64,000 bases of DNA from positions 204,341 to 268,340 of the forward strand of contig NZ_JABBFZ010000007.1 of the NCBI RefSeq assembly GCF_012927125.1, in the 5' to 3' direction. The position numbers and the translations under genes were made by a program. Shown piece by piece: positions 55,193-63,879 of the stretch. Within the stretch, counting starts at the first letter, position 1; each line of letters opens with the position of its first letter. Source of the DNA: Paraburkholderia antibiotica. GTDB lineage: Bacteria; Pseudomonadota; Gammaproteobacteria; Burkholderiales; Burkholderiaceae. The notes beneath the pieces are model-generated. The model had not been told where the DNA came from. It did no database searches and saw only the letters and a list, made by a program, of their open reading frames with translations.

Positions 55193-56626
55193 TTGAGCAC
55201 GCTGATCGTTCTATTGCCGCCGCGTGATCCGGCGGTGCCCTCGCAGGAATGGCAACTGCCCGAGTTGCCGTTCCTGCTGCTCGACAAGACCGGACGCACG
55301 CAGCGCGCCGGCCGCTCGGCGCTCCCGCTGCTGCCGCGCGCGGGCACGGTGGTGCTGATGGTCGCCGCGCGCGACCTGCTGCTGATGCCCGCGACGCTGC
55401 CGCCGCTGTGCGGCCCGAAGCTGCGTCAGGCGCTACCGAACATCGTCGAGGATCAACTGATCCAGGACCCGCAGACCTGCCATATCGCGGTCGATCCGCA
55501 GGCGCTCGCCGATGGCCGGCAACTCCTCGCGATCGTCGATCGCGGCTGGTTCCGCTTCATCTGCGAGGCCTTCACGGCCGCCGGTCATCGTAGCCTGCGC
55601 GCGGTGCCGGTCACGCGTTGTCTGCCGCAGGCGCCGGTGGCGGAGACGGTCGCGAGCCTCGCCGAAACCGCCGCAGCGCATGCCGACGCGCGCGAGCCTG
55701 TGCTGGCCGGTGCGGCTGGGGCGGCAGGTGTCGCGACGTCGTTGCCGGGCGTTGCGCCGGTGGTCGCGCCCGAGGTGCCGTCGGTCGTGCCGATGGTCGC
55801 CGCGGTGCTCGGCGCGGTCGTGCAAACCGCGCCCGCGCTGCTGCTGGAAGGCGCGGTGGAAAGTAGCGGCGTGCCGCGTGTCGAACTTGCGATTGCGCGC
55901 GGTCTGCAGGGCGAAGGTCTCGCTGCGCCCGCCGACGCGGTGAACGCGACGCTGAGCGCGCTTGCGGGCGCGGCGCTGGTGTCGCTGTACATGCTGACCG
56001 AAGTGCCCGGCAACGAGCCGAGCCACGCGACGACGAGTCCGGCGCGGCTCGCCGCGCACATCCACGGTGCGAGTCCGCTGCCGTTCGAGCAGCTCGCGCG
56101 GCGCGCGCTCGAATGCCGCTTCGACCTGTGCCAGTTCGAATTCGCGTCGCAGCCGTGGCGCCTCGATCGCGCGACGCTGCGACGTCTGCGTCTGCCGATC
56201 GCGCTGGGGCTCGGCGCGCTCGTCGTCGCGATCATCGGCGCGAACGTGCAGTGGCTGATGCTCGCGCGCCAACGCGACGCGATCAACACGCAGATGACGG
56301 AGCTGCTGCTCAACACGTTCCCGAAGACCACGGTCGTGCTCGACGCGCCCGATCAGATGGCCCGCCAGGTGCAGCAATTGCGGGTCGCGGCGGGCGAGCT
56401 GTCGCCGGAAGATTTCCTGTCGCTCGCCGATGGTCTTGCGCGCTCGCTGTCGCCGTTGCCGGTCAACGGTCTCGCCGCGCTCGACTACCACGACCATCGC
56501 CTCGACGTGACCTTCAAGCCCGAGATCAAGGTCGACCCCGACTTCGCGAAGCGCCTCGCGCGCAACGGCCTGACTGGCGCGATCGACAGCAGTACCGGCA
56601 AGTGGACCATCAGGAACGGACAATGA
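55193..56626 (+). CDS. gspL: type II secretion inner-membrane protein GspL
   Basis: The 477-residue protein has an actin-like cytoplasmic domain that binds GspE, a single membrane segment (about 338-358, LPIALGLGALVVAIIGANVQ) and a periplasmic ferredoxin-like domain. The start is TTG at 55193 with an AGAGAG leader; no ATG or GTG fits. An Ala/Val/Pro-rich insert interrupts the cytoplasmic domain (about 150-210). Its stop overlaps gspM (ATGA). Confidence 0.93.
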   Translation: MSTLIVLLPPRDPAVPSQEWQLPELPFLLLDKTGRTQRAGRSALPLLPRAGTVVLMVAARDLLLMPATLPPLCGPKLRQALPNIVEDQLIQDPQTCHIAVDPQALADGRQLLAIVDRGWFRFICEAFTAAGHRSLRAVPVTRCLPQAPVAETVASLAETAAAHADAREPVLAGAAGAAGVATSLPGVAPVVAPEVPSVVPMVAAVLGAVVQTAPALLLEGAVESSGVPRVELAIARGLQGEGLAAPADAVNATLSALAGAALVSLYMLTEVPGNEPSHATTSPARLAAHIHGASPLPFEQLARRALECRFDLCQFEFASQPWRLDRATLRRLRLPIALGLGALVVAIIGANVQWLMLARQRDAINTQMTELLLNTFPKTTVVLDAPDQMARQVQQLRVAAGELSPEDFLSLADGLARSLSPLPVNGLAALDYHDHRLDVTFKPEIKVDPDFAKRLARNGLTGAIDSSTGKWTIRNGQ

Positions 56627-57126
56627 AAGCTGAACTCGCTCAAACCTGGGCTGGCTTCTGGGGCCAGCGCACCGACCGCGAAAAGGCGCTGCTGACGTGG
56701 GGCGGCGGTGTGCTGGCGGTGGTGATCGCGTGGTCGGTGCTGTGGGCGCCGGCGCAGGACGGCCGCTCGCATCTGCGCGAATCGCTGCCGAGCCTGCAAC
56801 GCCAGCTCGCGCAGATGACCGCGCAGGCCAACGAGGCGCGTTCGCTGTCGGCGGCCGCGCAAGGCGTCGCGCCGACCGGCGCGGCACTGAAGGACGCGCT
56901 GTCGGCGTCGCTCGGCGATCATGGTCTGGCCGCGACGCAGGTGCAGTTCGTCGGCAACGCGGTGCAGGTGCAGATGAAGAACGTGTCGTTTCCGGCATGG
57001 ACCGCGTGGGTCGACGACGTGCGCCGGCAGTTCAAGGTGCAGGTCTCGGAGGCGCACATCACCGCGTTGAAGGACGACGGCCAGGTGGATCTGACGGTGG
57101 CGATGCAGCCGTCGACCGCGAAATAA
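56623..57126 (+). CDS. gspM: type II secretion inner-membrane protein GspM
   Basis: The 167-residue bitopic protein has a short cytoplasmic start (AQTWAGFWGQRTDREKALLTWG), a membrane segment (about 24-43) and a periplasmic ferredoxin-like domain that pairs with GspL. It is translationally coupled to gspL by a 4-base overlap. A longer in-frame extension upstream is a shadow of gspL. Confidence 0.93.
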   Translation: MKAELAQTWAGFWGQRTDREKALLTWGGGVLAVVIAWSVLWAPAQDGRSHLRESLPSLQRQLAQMTAQANEARSLSAAAQGVAPTGAALKDALSASLGDHGLAATQVQFVGNAVQVQMKNVSFPAWTAWVDDVRRQFKVQVSEAHITALKDDGQVDLTVAMQPSTAK

Positions 57127-57154
57127 ACGCGCGCCGCTCGCTACAGGATCTCGC

Positions 57155-57934
57155 ATGAATTACTGGATGTGGCGCCTGCGCAAGGCGCTGCCGTGGCTGG
57201 TGGTCGCGGCGCTGTCGATCGCGGTCGTGGCGCTCGCGTTGCTGCCGGCCGCGTGGATCACGCCGCAGTTCGCGCGGCAGACGCACGGGCACGTGAATCT
57301 CGTCGACGCCGATGGCTCGCTGTGGCACGGCTCGGCCACGCTGATGCTGGCCGCCGGTTCCGATCTGAGCGCGGCGACGTTGCTGCCCGGCCGGATCGAG
57401 TGGCACACGGCGTTCTGGCCGCTCTTCACCGGACGCGTGCGGATGGTGATGCGTCATAGCGAGGCGATGCCCGACCCGATCACCGTCGATGCGACGCCGC
57501 GCGGCGCGACCGTGACGCCGGGCGCGCTGGCGGTGCCGGCGTCGCTGCTGGTGGGGCTCGGCGCGCCGTTCAACACGCTCGATCTGCAGGGCAACGTGCA
57601 GCTGTCGTGGTCCGACTGGCGCAGCTTCAACGGCGAGGCGTTCGGTCAGATGACCATCACGCTCGACAAGGTCAGCTCGCGCGTGTCGATGGTCAAGCCG
57701 CTCGGCTCGTACCGGGTGGTGTTTCAGGCGCAGGGCACGTCGTCGACGTTCAATCTGACGACGCTCAAGGGACCGTTGATGCTGAACGGCAACGGCACGG
57801 TGTCGGCCGCGTCGACGTCGTTCCATGGCACGGCGAGCGCGGCGCCGGAGCAGCACGATAACCTCGCCGGCTTGCTGAATCTGCTGGGGCGGCCGAGTGG
57901 GCCGGATACGGTGGCGCTGACGTTTGTGCACTGA
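57155..57934 (+). CDS. gspN: type II secretion protein GspN
   Basis: The 259-residue protein has one N-terminal membrane segment (about 11-33) and a periplasmic beta-rich domain of the GspN family. Only some type II systems carry GspN, and its role is not settled. It closes the gsp cluster and is followed by a bidirectional terminator. No gspO or gspS lies here. Confidence 0.93.
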   Translation: MNYWMWRLRKALPWLVVAALSIAVVALALLPAAWITPQFARQTHGHVNLVDADGSLWHGSATLMLAAGSDLSAATLLPGRIEWHTAFWPLFTGRVRMVMRHSEAMPDPITVDATPRGATVTPGALAVPASLLVGLGAPFNTLDLQGNVQLSWSDWRSFNGEAFGQMTITLDKVSSRVSMVKPLGSYRVVFQAQGTSSTFNLTTLKGPLMLNGNGTVSAASTSFHGTASAAPEQHDNLAGLLNLLGRPSGPDTVALTFVH

Positions 57935-58002
57935 GGGCTACGGGCGCTACCTGGCGCGATGGTGATGGTGCGCCGGTGCGCGGTTGATGTGCCAGCGGTG
58001 AT

Positions 58003-58050
58003 GAAAAAAGAGGCATGGTCGCGATATGCGGCCATGCCTCCTTGTTTTAT
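58003..58050. terminator. bidirectional terminator between gspN and the efflux gene
   Basis: GAGGCATGG (58010-58018) and CCATGCCTC (58032-58040) form a 9-bp stem. A T-rich tail follows on the plus strand and a six-T run on the minus strand. It serves both convergent genes. Confidence 0.88.
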
Positions 58051-58114
58051 GGTGTCTGGCGCGGTTGGTGGACTGGCGCCTGACACTGAGCCCGATTGCC
58101 GCGTGAGGCGCTCT

Positions 58115-59770
58115 TTACTTGCTCTGCACCTGCGTTTGCGCGGTGGCGGCGTTCTGCGCCGTCTGCGCCGCGCTTGTCACGGCCTGCGTTGTTGCCCCGG
58201 CAGTTGCCGCGTTCGACGTAGCAGCCGTGGCAGTCGCAGCCGGAGCAACCGACGCCGCCGACGCCGGCAACCGCGCGGGCGCGGCCACGTCGCCCGTCTC
58301 CCGATCCATTTGCGACGCATCCCAGCCGCCGCCCAGTGCCTTCACGAGCCCCACCGACGACACCATCCGCTGCCCCGCGATGCTCTCCAGCTTCTGCTCG
58401 GCTGTGAACGCCGTGGTTTGCGCGGTCAGCACGTTGACGAAGCCGACGGTGCCCGCCTTGTACTCGTTCGTGACGATCGCCAGTGCCTGGCGCGCGGAAT
58501 TGACCGCCTGCCGTTGCACGACGATTTCCTGCTCGAGAATCCGCAGCGACGCGAGGTTGTCCTCGACGTCCTGGAACGCGCTGAGCACCGTCTGCCGATA
58601 AGTGGCGACGTCGGCGTCGTAAGCGGCGCGCGCGGCGTCGGTCTGGTACTTGCGCAGGCCGGCATCGAAGATCGTGGCAGCGAGCTGCGGGCCGAGTGTC
58701 CAGAAGCGTGACGGCGCGGTCAGCAGTTGCGAGAACACCGAGTTTTCGAAGCCGCCGGACGCCGACAGCGTCAGCGACGGGAAGAACGCGGCGATCGCCA
58801 CGCCGATCTGCTCGTTCGCGGCCGCGGCCTTGCGCTCCGCCGACGCGATGTCCGGACGCCGCTCCAGCAGCGCCGACGGCATCTGCGCGGGCACGGCGGG
58901 CGGCGTTGCGGTGAGCGGCATCGGTGGCAGCGAGAACACTGAGGCCGGCACGCCGATCAGCGCCGCGATCGCATGCTCGTCCTGGGCGCGCTGGATGCCG
59001 TTGTCGATCGCCGCGGCTTGCGCCGATTGCAGTTGCGTTTGCGCCTGAATCACGTCCGAGCGCGCGGCGACGCCCGCCGCGTACTGATTCTGCGTGAGCT
59101 GCAGCGAGCGCTGGTAGGCCTCGACGGTGTCGTCGAGCAGCTTCTGGGTGGAGTCGAGCGCGCGCAGCGAGAAGTAGGTCTGCGCGAGCGTGGCCTGGGC
59201 CGACAGACGCGCGTTCGCGAGATCGGCGGCTGCGCCTTGCTGGCCGGCTTTCTGCGCGTTGACCGTGCGCGTAACCGAGCCCCACAGATCCGGCTCCCAG
59301 CTCGCCTGGAGCTGGACGTTGAAGCTGTTGTTGACGCCGGCGCGGCTCGTCGCGGTCGTCGCATTGCCGCCGGACGACACGCCATTGCCCGAGCGCGTGG
59401 CACCCGCCGATGCGCCGATCGTCGGGAAATACGCAGACCGTGCTTCGCCGACGAGCGCGCGGGCCTGCCGGTAGCTCGCGGCGAATTGCGCGATGGTCTG
59501 GTTCGCGGCGTTGAGCTTGTCTTCGAGCTCGTTGAGCTTGGGGTCTTCGTAGAGGGTCCACCAGTCGCCGCGATCGTGCTGGTCGGCGGGTTCGGCGACC
59601 TTCCAGCCGGGCGCGGCTTCCTTGAACGACGCCGGGATCTCGGTGGTTGGCCGCTGATAGTTGGGACCGACCGCGCAGCCGGCGACGAGCACCGCGCAGG
59701 CCGCGCTCACGGCGAGAGTCAGGACGCGAGGCGCAAGCGGCCGCGCACGCGAGATTCGATCAGACTGCAT
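58115..59770 (-). CDS. outer-membrane efflux lipoprotein (NodT/OprM type)
   Basis: The 551-residue outer-membrane channel of RND/EmrAB-type pumps has a lipoprotein signal ending VLVAGC, so lipidation is expected at Cys32. It then has two OEP repeats (DWWTLYEDPKLNELEDKLNAANQ; later ALGGGWDASQM). The last 60 residues are an Ala/Thr-rich low-complexity tail not typical of OprM. No membrane-fusion protein gene is next to it. An EmrB-like pump lies 1.8 kb away on the other strand. Confidence 0.93.
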   Translation of the reverse strand: MQSDRISRARPLAPRVLTLAVSAACAVLVAGCAVGPNYQRPTTEIPASFKEAAPGWKVAEPADQHDRGDWWTLYEDPKLNELEDKLNAANQTIAQFAASYRQARALVGEARSAYFPTIGASAGATRSGNGVSSGGNATTATSRAGVNNSFNVQLQASWEPDLWGSVTRTVNAQKAGQQGAAADLANARLSAQATLAQTYFSLRALDSTQKLLDDTVEAYQRSLQLTQNQYAAGVAARSDVIQAQTQLQSAQAAAIDNGIQRAQDEHAIAALIGVPASVFSLPPMPLTATPPAVPAQMPSALLERRPDIASAERKAAAANEQIGVAIAAFFPSLTLSASGGFENSVFSQLLTAPSRFWTLGPQLAATIFDAGLRKYQTDAARAAYDADVATYRQTVLSAFQDVEDNLASLRILEQEIVVQRQAVNSARQALAIVTNEYKAGTVGFVNVLTAQTTAFTAEQKLESIAGQRMVSSVGLVKALGGGWDASQMDRETGDVAAPARLPASAASVAPAATATAATSNAATAGATTQAVTSAAQTAQNAATAQTQVQSK

Positions 59771-60183
59771 GCAATGAATTCCTTCTGGACGCCGCGGTGA
59801 GGCCGGGAGCGGCGTCGCCGGCTGGGCGAGATCGTGGTCTGCCGGAATGTTAGCGTATGAGCCCGCGCGAGCGCGGGAAACTGAAAGCTGAAAGGTTAAT
59901 GCGAGGCGGCGCGCAGGTGTGTTACTTGCGGTGACGCGATGGTTACGCGTTGTTACCGCACGGTGGACGTGGGATGTGGGACGTTGGGCAGGTCGAATGC
60001 CCTGCGTGCTGCGAGGAGTCGGGTCGGAGCGTCGGACGTGTGGCTCGACGCGCAGGTTGAGGCGCGGCTTGAAGCGGTCCTTGAGATGGGCTTTAGGCGC
60101 GAATCAGACCCGGCGGCCCGCAGGCACGCGCTCATGACGCGACGCCAGCCTCGCCGATTACGCCGATGCAGCCTGCTGCCGAG
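59771..60183. other. intergenic region upstream of the efflux lipoprotein gene
   Basis: About 410 bp without a supported gene. A few GTTAC-containing words recur near 59920-59960. No promoter could be named. Confidence 0.4.
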
Positions 60184-60211
60184 CGGTTAGCGGTTAGCGG
60201 CTAACGGTTAG
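60184..60211. repeat. four tandem 7-bp repeats
   Basis: CGGTTAG occurs four times in tandem with one variant unit (CGGCTAA at 60198-60204). The last copy supplies the TAA stop codon of the minus-strand gene ending at 60208. Confidence 0.85.
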
Positions 60212-60588
60212 CGCGCGAGCTTGCGCGCCGAGGCCCGGCACGACGCATCGCCGCGCGCCTGGCAGGCGCCGGTGGCCTGAACGGCGCTGGCCGTCGTGGT
60301 GATCGTAGCGGCGACATCCTTCGTTATGACCGTGATGTTGTCCAAGGCCAGCGCGCTCGCGCCGTTTTCCGCGACCACGGCAACGCCCTTCTCCGTCTTC
60401 GTCCGCTTCGTCTCCCGCCGATGCTCGGCCCACGCGAGCAGCGCGACGCCCACCGATCCGCCCGGCAGCACGAACAGTCCCGCGAACAACGCGAGCTTCC
60501 ACCAGCGATGCCGGCCCTGGAAGCTATGAAGTGCGGAATCGGTCAGTGAGCGGCTCAGGCCGCCAAGCGTGTTTTTGAGGTACAGCAT
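60208..60588 (-). CDS. small membrane protein of unknown function
   Basis: The 126-residue product is not recognised. From the ATG at 60588, which has AGGA eight bases upstream, it has a basic N-terminus and one or two membrane segments (about residues 29-53, WWKLALFAGLFVLPGGSVGVALLAW). A Thr/Ala-rich region and a short Cys-containing basic end follow (ACQARGDASCRASARK). It lies between the efflux lipoprotein and the MarR gene. Confidence 0.6.
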   Translation of the reverse strand: MLYLKNTLGGLSRSLTDSALHSFQGRHRWWKLALFAGLFVLPGGSVGVALLAWAEHRRETKRTKTEKGVAVVAENGASALALDNITVITKDVAATITTTASAVQATGACQARGDASCRASARKLAR

Positions 60589-60696
60589 CGGGGAAATCCT
60601 GTTGGGCGCGTCGCGCGAGTGGCGGCGTGCGGACGATCGGTCAGAACATGGTCTCGGTAGGCGCATGACGCGTGAAACTCATTGCTTATCATAATA

Positions 60697-60725
60697 TTGA
60701 CTATGCAATTAAATTTCAACATACT
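60697..60725 (+). promoter_or_regulatory. possible promoter ahead of marR
   Basis: TTGACT (60697-60702) and CATACT (60720-60725) are spaced by 17 bp in an AT-rich stretch that also contains MarR-like AATT words. It would leave a 5' leader of about 115 bases before the MarR gene. Confidence 0.35.
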
Positions 60726-60847
60726 GTGCCGCGCGAATGGCTCCGGTGTTGTTTTTCTGCTGGCCGACAACAACTCGCGAATGGCGATTTGACTTGTCTG
60801 CTTAGGCAGCTAGACTTCGTTCTGCCTGTCGATGTTGCGGATACCCC

Positions 60848-61354
60848 ATGGCTGATGGCCCTTACAAACCGGACGAGATCGAGCTTACGAGCAGTCTCGG
60901 CTACTACCTGACGAAAGCGCGTAACGTGCTGGTCGAGCGCACGGACCGCGCGGTCAAGCCGCTGGGTCTGACCGCGCAGCAGATCGGCGTGATCCTGATG
61001 CTGTCGTCGCGGCGCGCGAGCACGCCGTTCGAGCTGTCGCGCGTGATGTCATACGACAGCGGTTCGATGACGCGTCTGCTGGATCGGCTTGAAAAGAAAG
61101 GTTTTATCGTGCGCACGCGCAGCAACGCCGACCGTCGCATGGTGAAGCTGGAGTTGACGCCGCAGGGTCACGAAGCCGCGCAGCAGCTGCCGAATCTCGG
61201 CGCGACGGTGCTCAACGAGCAATTGCGCGGCTTTACTGCCGAAGAGCATGCGACGCTGATTCGCCTGCTCGCCCGTTTCATCGAGAACGGCATGGAGGGC
61301 GGAATCGGCGCGGGTTGTGGGCTGGTACCGCGACAGGACGACCCGCCGGCATGA
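60848..61354 (+). CDS. MarR-family transcriptional regulator
   Basis: The 168-residue winged-helix protein has the MarR core (LTAQQIGVILMLSSRRASTPFELSRVMSYDSGSMTRLLDRLEKKGFI; RSNADRRMVKLELT). It precedes an EmrB-like efflux gene by 190 bp on the same strand, so it probably represses that pump, as EmrR/MprA does. The start has no good ribosome site but gives the normal length. Confidence 0.93.
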   Translation: MADGPYKPDEIELTSSLGYYLTKARNVLVERTDRAVKPLGLTAQQIGVILMLSSRRASTPFELSRVMSYDSGSMTRLLDRLEKKGFIVRTRSNADRRMVKLELTPQGHEAAQQLPNLGATVLNEQLRGFTAEEHATLIRLLARFIENGMEGGIGAGCGLVPRQDDPPA

Positions 61355-61543
61355 CCTGACGCGCTGCCAGGGAGGCGGCGCCGTATAAACAAAGCAATGG
61401 CAGGACAACAACGAGGCGCTGGAATGCGCCATTGTCTTAGGATATCTGTCTGGGCAGAGGGTGATCCAGCATGAAAGCACCGTGTTTGAAACATGCGATA
61501 AAGCTGCCGCGACAAGCTTTCCCCGACTGAGGAGAAACAATAG

Positions 61544-63106
61544 ATGAACGCCACGGCTTCCGACGCCGCCCTGCCCGCCGCCGAACCCGCGCCGCTGCGA
61601 GGCGGCACGCTTGCGCTGCTGACCGTCGGCCTTGCGCTCGGCACTTTCATGGAGGTGCTCGACACCTCGATCGCGAACGTCGCGGTGCCGACCATTTCCG
61701 GCAGCCTCGGCGTCGCGGCGAGCCAGGGCACGTGGGTGATCTCGTCGTACTCGGTGGCCTCGGCGATCGCCGTGCCGTTGACCGGCTGGCTCGCGCGTCG
61801 CGTCGGCGAGGTGCGGCTCTTCACGCTGTCGGTGCTGCTGTTCACGATCGCGTCGGCGGCCTGCGGTTTCGCGCACAACTTCGAATCGCTGATCGGATTC
61901 CGGCTCGCGCAAGGGCTCGTCTCCGGACCGATGGTGCCGCTCTCGCAGACGATCCTGATGCGCTCCTACCCGCCCGCGAAGCGCGGCCTCGCGCTCGGCT
62001 TATGGGCGATGACCGTGATCTGCGCGCCGATTTTCGGCCCCGTGCTGGGCGGCTACATCACCGACAACTTCACCTGGCCGTGGATCTTCTACATCAACGT
62101 GCCGATCGGCATATTCTCGGCGGTGTGCGCGTATCTGCTGCTGCGCGGCCGCGAGACGAAGACGACGCGGCAACGCATCGACATGATCGGTCTCGTGCTG
62201 CTCGTGACCGGCGTGTCGTGCCTGCAGATGATGCTCGACCTCGGCAAGGACCGCGACTGGTTCAACTCGACGTTCATCGTCACGCTCGCGGTGATCGCGG
62301 TCGTGTCGATCGCGCTCCTGCTCGTGTGGGAATTGACGGACGACGAACCGATCGTCGACCTGTCGCTGTTCAAGGACCGCAATTTCGCGCTCGGTGTCGT
62401 GATCATCTCGTTCGGCTTCATGGCCTTCTTCGGCTCGGTCGTGATCTTCCCGCTGTGGCTGCAAACGGTGATGGGCTACACGGCCGGGCTCGCGGGTCTC
62501 GCCACCGCGCCGGTCGGTCTGCTCGCGCTATTCCTGTCGCCGATGATCGGCAAGAACATGCATCGACTGAATCTGCGGATGGTCGCGAGTTTCGCGTTCA
62601 TCGTGTTCGCGATCGTATCGTTCTGGAACTCGACGTTTACGCTCGACGTGCCGTTCGGCCACGTGATCCTGCCGCGTCTCGTGCAGGGCATCGGCGTGGC
62701 CTGCTTCTTCGTGCCGATGACGACGATCACGCTGTCGAGCGTATCCGACGAGCGGCTCGCGAGCGCGTCGGGGCTGTCGAACTTTTTCCGTACGCTGTCC
62801 GGTGCGATCGGCACCGCGATCAGCACGACGTTCTGGGAAAACGACACGATCTACCACCACGCGATGCTGGCCGACACCGTCAACGTGTATTCGCCGAACA
62901 CCAATGCGTACACGAATGCGCTCGCCGGCGTCGGCCTGTCCGGCGACAGCCTGACCGCGCAGTTGAATCAGGTGGTGACGAGCCAGGCGTACATGATGGC
63001 CACCAACGATTTCTTCCGCATCTCGTGCGCGGCATTTCTCGTGCTGGCGGTGCTGGTGTGGGTCACGAAGCCGCGCAAGGGCGCCGGGCCTTCGTTAGGA
63101 CATTGA
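61544..63106 (+). CDS. DHA2-family multidrug efflux transporter (EmrB-like)
   Basis: The 520-residue major facilitator protein with about fourteen membrane segments is of the EmrB/QacA type. It includes the DHA2 motifs LDTSIANVAVPTISGSLG and WVISSYSVASAIAVPLTGWLARRVGE, and motif C (GPVLGGYITD). GAGGAG precedes the ATG by nine bases. EmrB normally needs EmrA and an outer-membrane channel. The channel candidate is at 58115, but no emrA was seen here. Confidence 0.94.
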   Translation: MNATASDAALPAAEPAPLRGGTLALLTVGLALGTFMEVLDTSIANVAVPTISGSLGVAASQGTWVISSYSVASAIAVPLTGWLARRVGEVRLFTLSVLLFTIASAACGFAHNFESLIGFRLAQGLVSGPMVPLSQTILMRSYPPAKRGLALGLWAMTVICAPIFGPVLGGYITDNFTWPWIFYINVPIGIFSAVCAYLLLRGRETKTTRQRIDMIGLVLLVTGVSCLQMMLDLGKDRDWFNSTFIVTLAVIAVVSIALLLVWELTDDEPIVDLSLFKDRNFALGVVIISFGFMAFFGSVVIFPLWLQTVMGYTAGLAGLATAPVGLLALFLSPMIGKNMHRLNLRMVASFAFIVFAIVSFWNSTFTLDVPFGHVILPRLVQGIGVACFFVPMTTITLSSVSDERLASASGLSNFFRTLSGAIGTAISTTFWENDTIYHHAMLADTVNVYSPNTNAYTNALAGVGLSGDSLTAQLNQVVTSQAYMMATNDFFRISCAAFLVLAVLVWVTKPRKGAGPSLGH

Positions 63107-63158
63107 AGCAAATCCTGGGACGGTCGCGGCGAGCATTGTGCCGCGGCCGTCCCGCGAG

Positions 63159-63665
63159 TTATTGCGACATCGCCTCGCCATTCGGCGTCGTGGCCGACTT
63201 GCCGGGGATCGCTTCCGGATGCATCGCATCGGATGCGGCCTGCGCTGGCGCCGCGCTACTTTGCGGCGCGCCCGCTGTCGTGCCTCTCACATACTCCTTG
63301 AATTGCGCGCCCGCTTCCCACGGATTCGGCTTGCAGCCGAGCGAGCCGTCGCAATGCGCGGCAAAGCCGATCGTCGCGGTGCCGTCAGGATTCGCGCTGC
63401 GCGTGATCTGATACGCGAGCGCGCGCTTGCCGCCATCCGGGCCGGCAGTCTGGATCAACGAATCGGTCGCGGTTTCGATCTTGTACTTCGAGTTGCTCGC
63501 GACCCACGTTTGCGCCCGTTGCCACCAGAGATCGCATTCGGCCTTGTTCGAACACGTTAGCGGCTTGGTCGCAATCTGCATCACGTCCGGGTCGACCTGA
63601 CCCTGGGACACGCACCCTGCCAACGCTATCAGACAGAGTGCGGCTAACAGACTTTTGTTTTTCAC
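63159..63665 (-). CDS. putative lipoprotein of unknown function
   Basis: The 168-residue protein starts at a GTG (63665) with a GGGAGGT ribosome site, giving a short lipoprotein signal that ends LIALAGC (lipobox). Four further cysteines (TCSNKAECD; AHCDGSLGC) could form disulfides. The last 40 residues are Ala/Ser/Pro-rich. The family is not recognised. A longer upstream reading would bury the signal and is less likely. It is convergent with the EmrB-like gene. Confidence 0.8.
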   Translation of the reverse strand: MKNKSLLAALCLIALAGCVSQGQVDPDVMQIATKPLTCSNKAECDLWWQRAQTWVASNSKYKIETATDSLIQTAGPDGGKRALAYQITRSANPDGTATIGFAAHCDGSLGCKPNPWEAGAQFKEYVRGTTAGAPQSSAAPAQAASDAMHPEAIPGKSATTPNGEAMSQ

Positions 63666-63879
63666 GTCGATACCTCCCGCGGTGGAGCCTGTCATGTCAG
63701 TTTGGACCATCGCGTCGGGACGGTGTTTCATCCAGCGCAGAGAATCGCGAGGGCGCGGAGAATTTGCCGATCGTCGCCAACCTCGGCGTGACACCGCGTA
63801 GAGCTTACCTGCACGCAATCGAACATCCGGTTAGTCGCTTGCGCTCACTGCAAGGCAATAAAAAAGCGGCCATCTGAAC

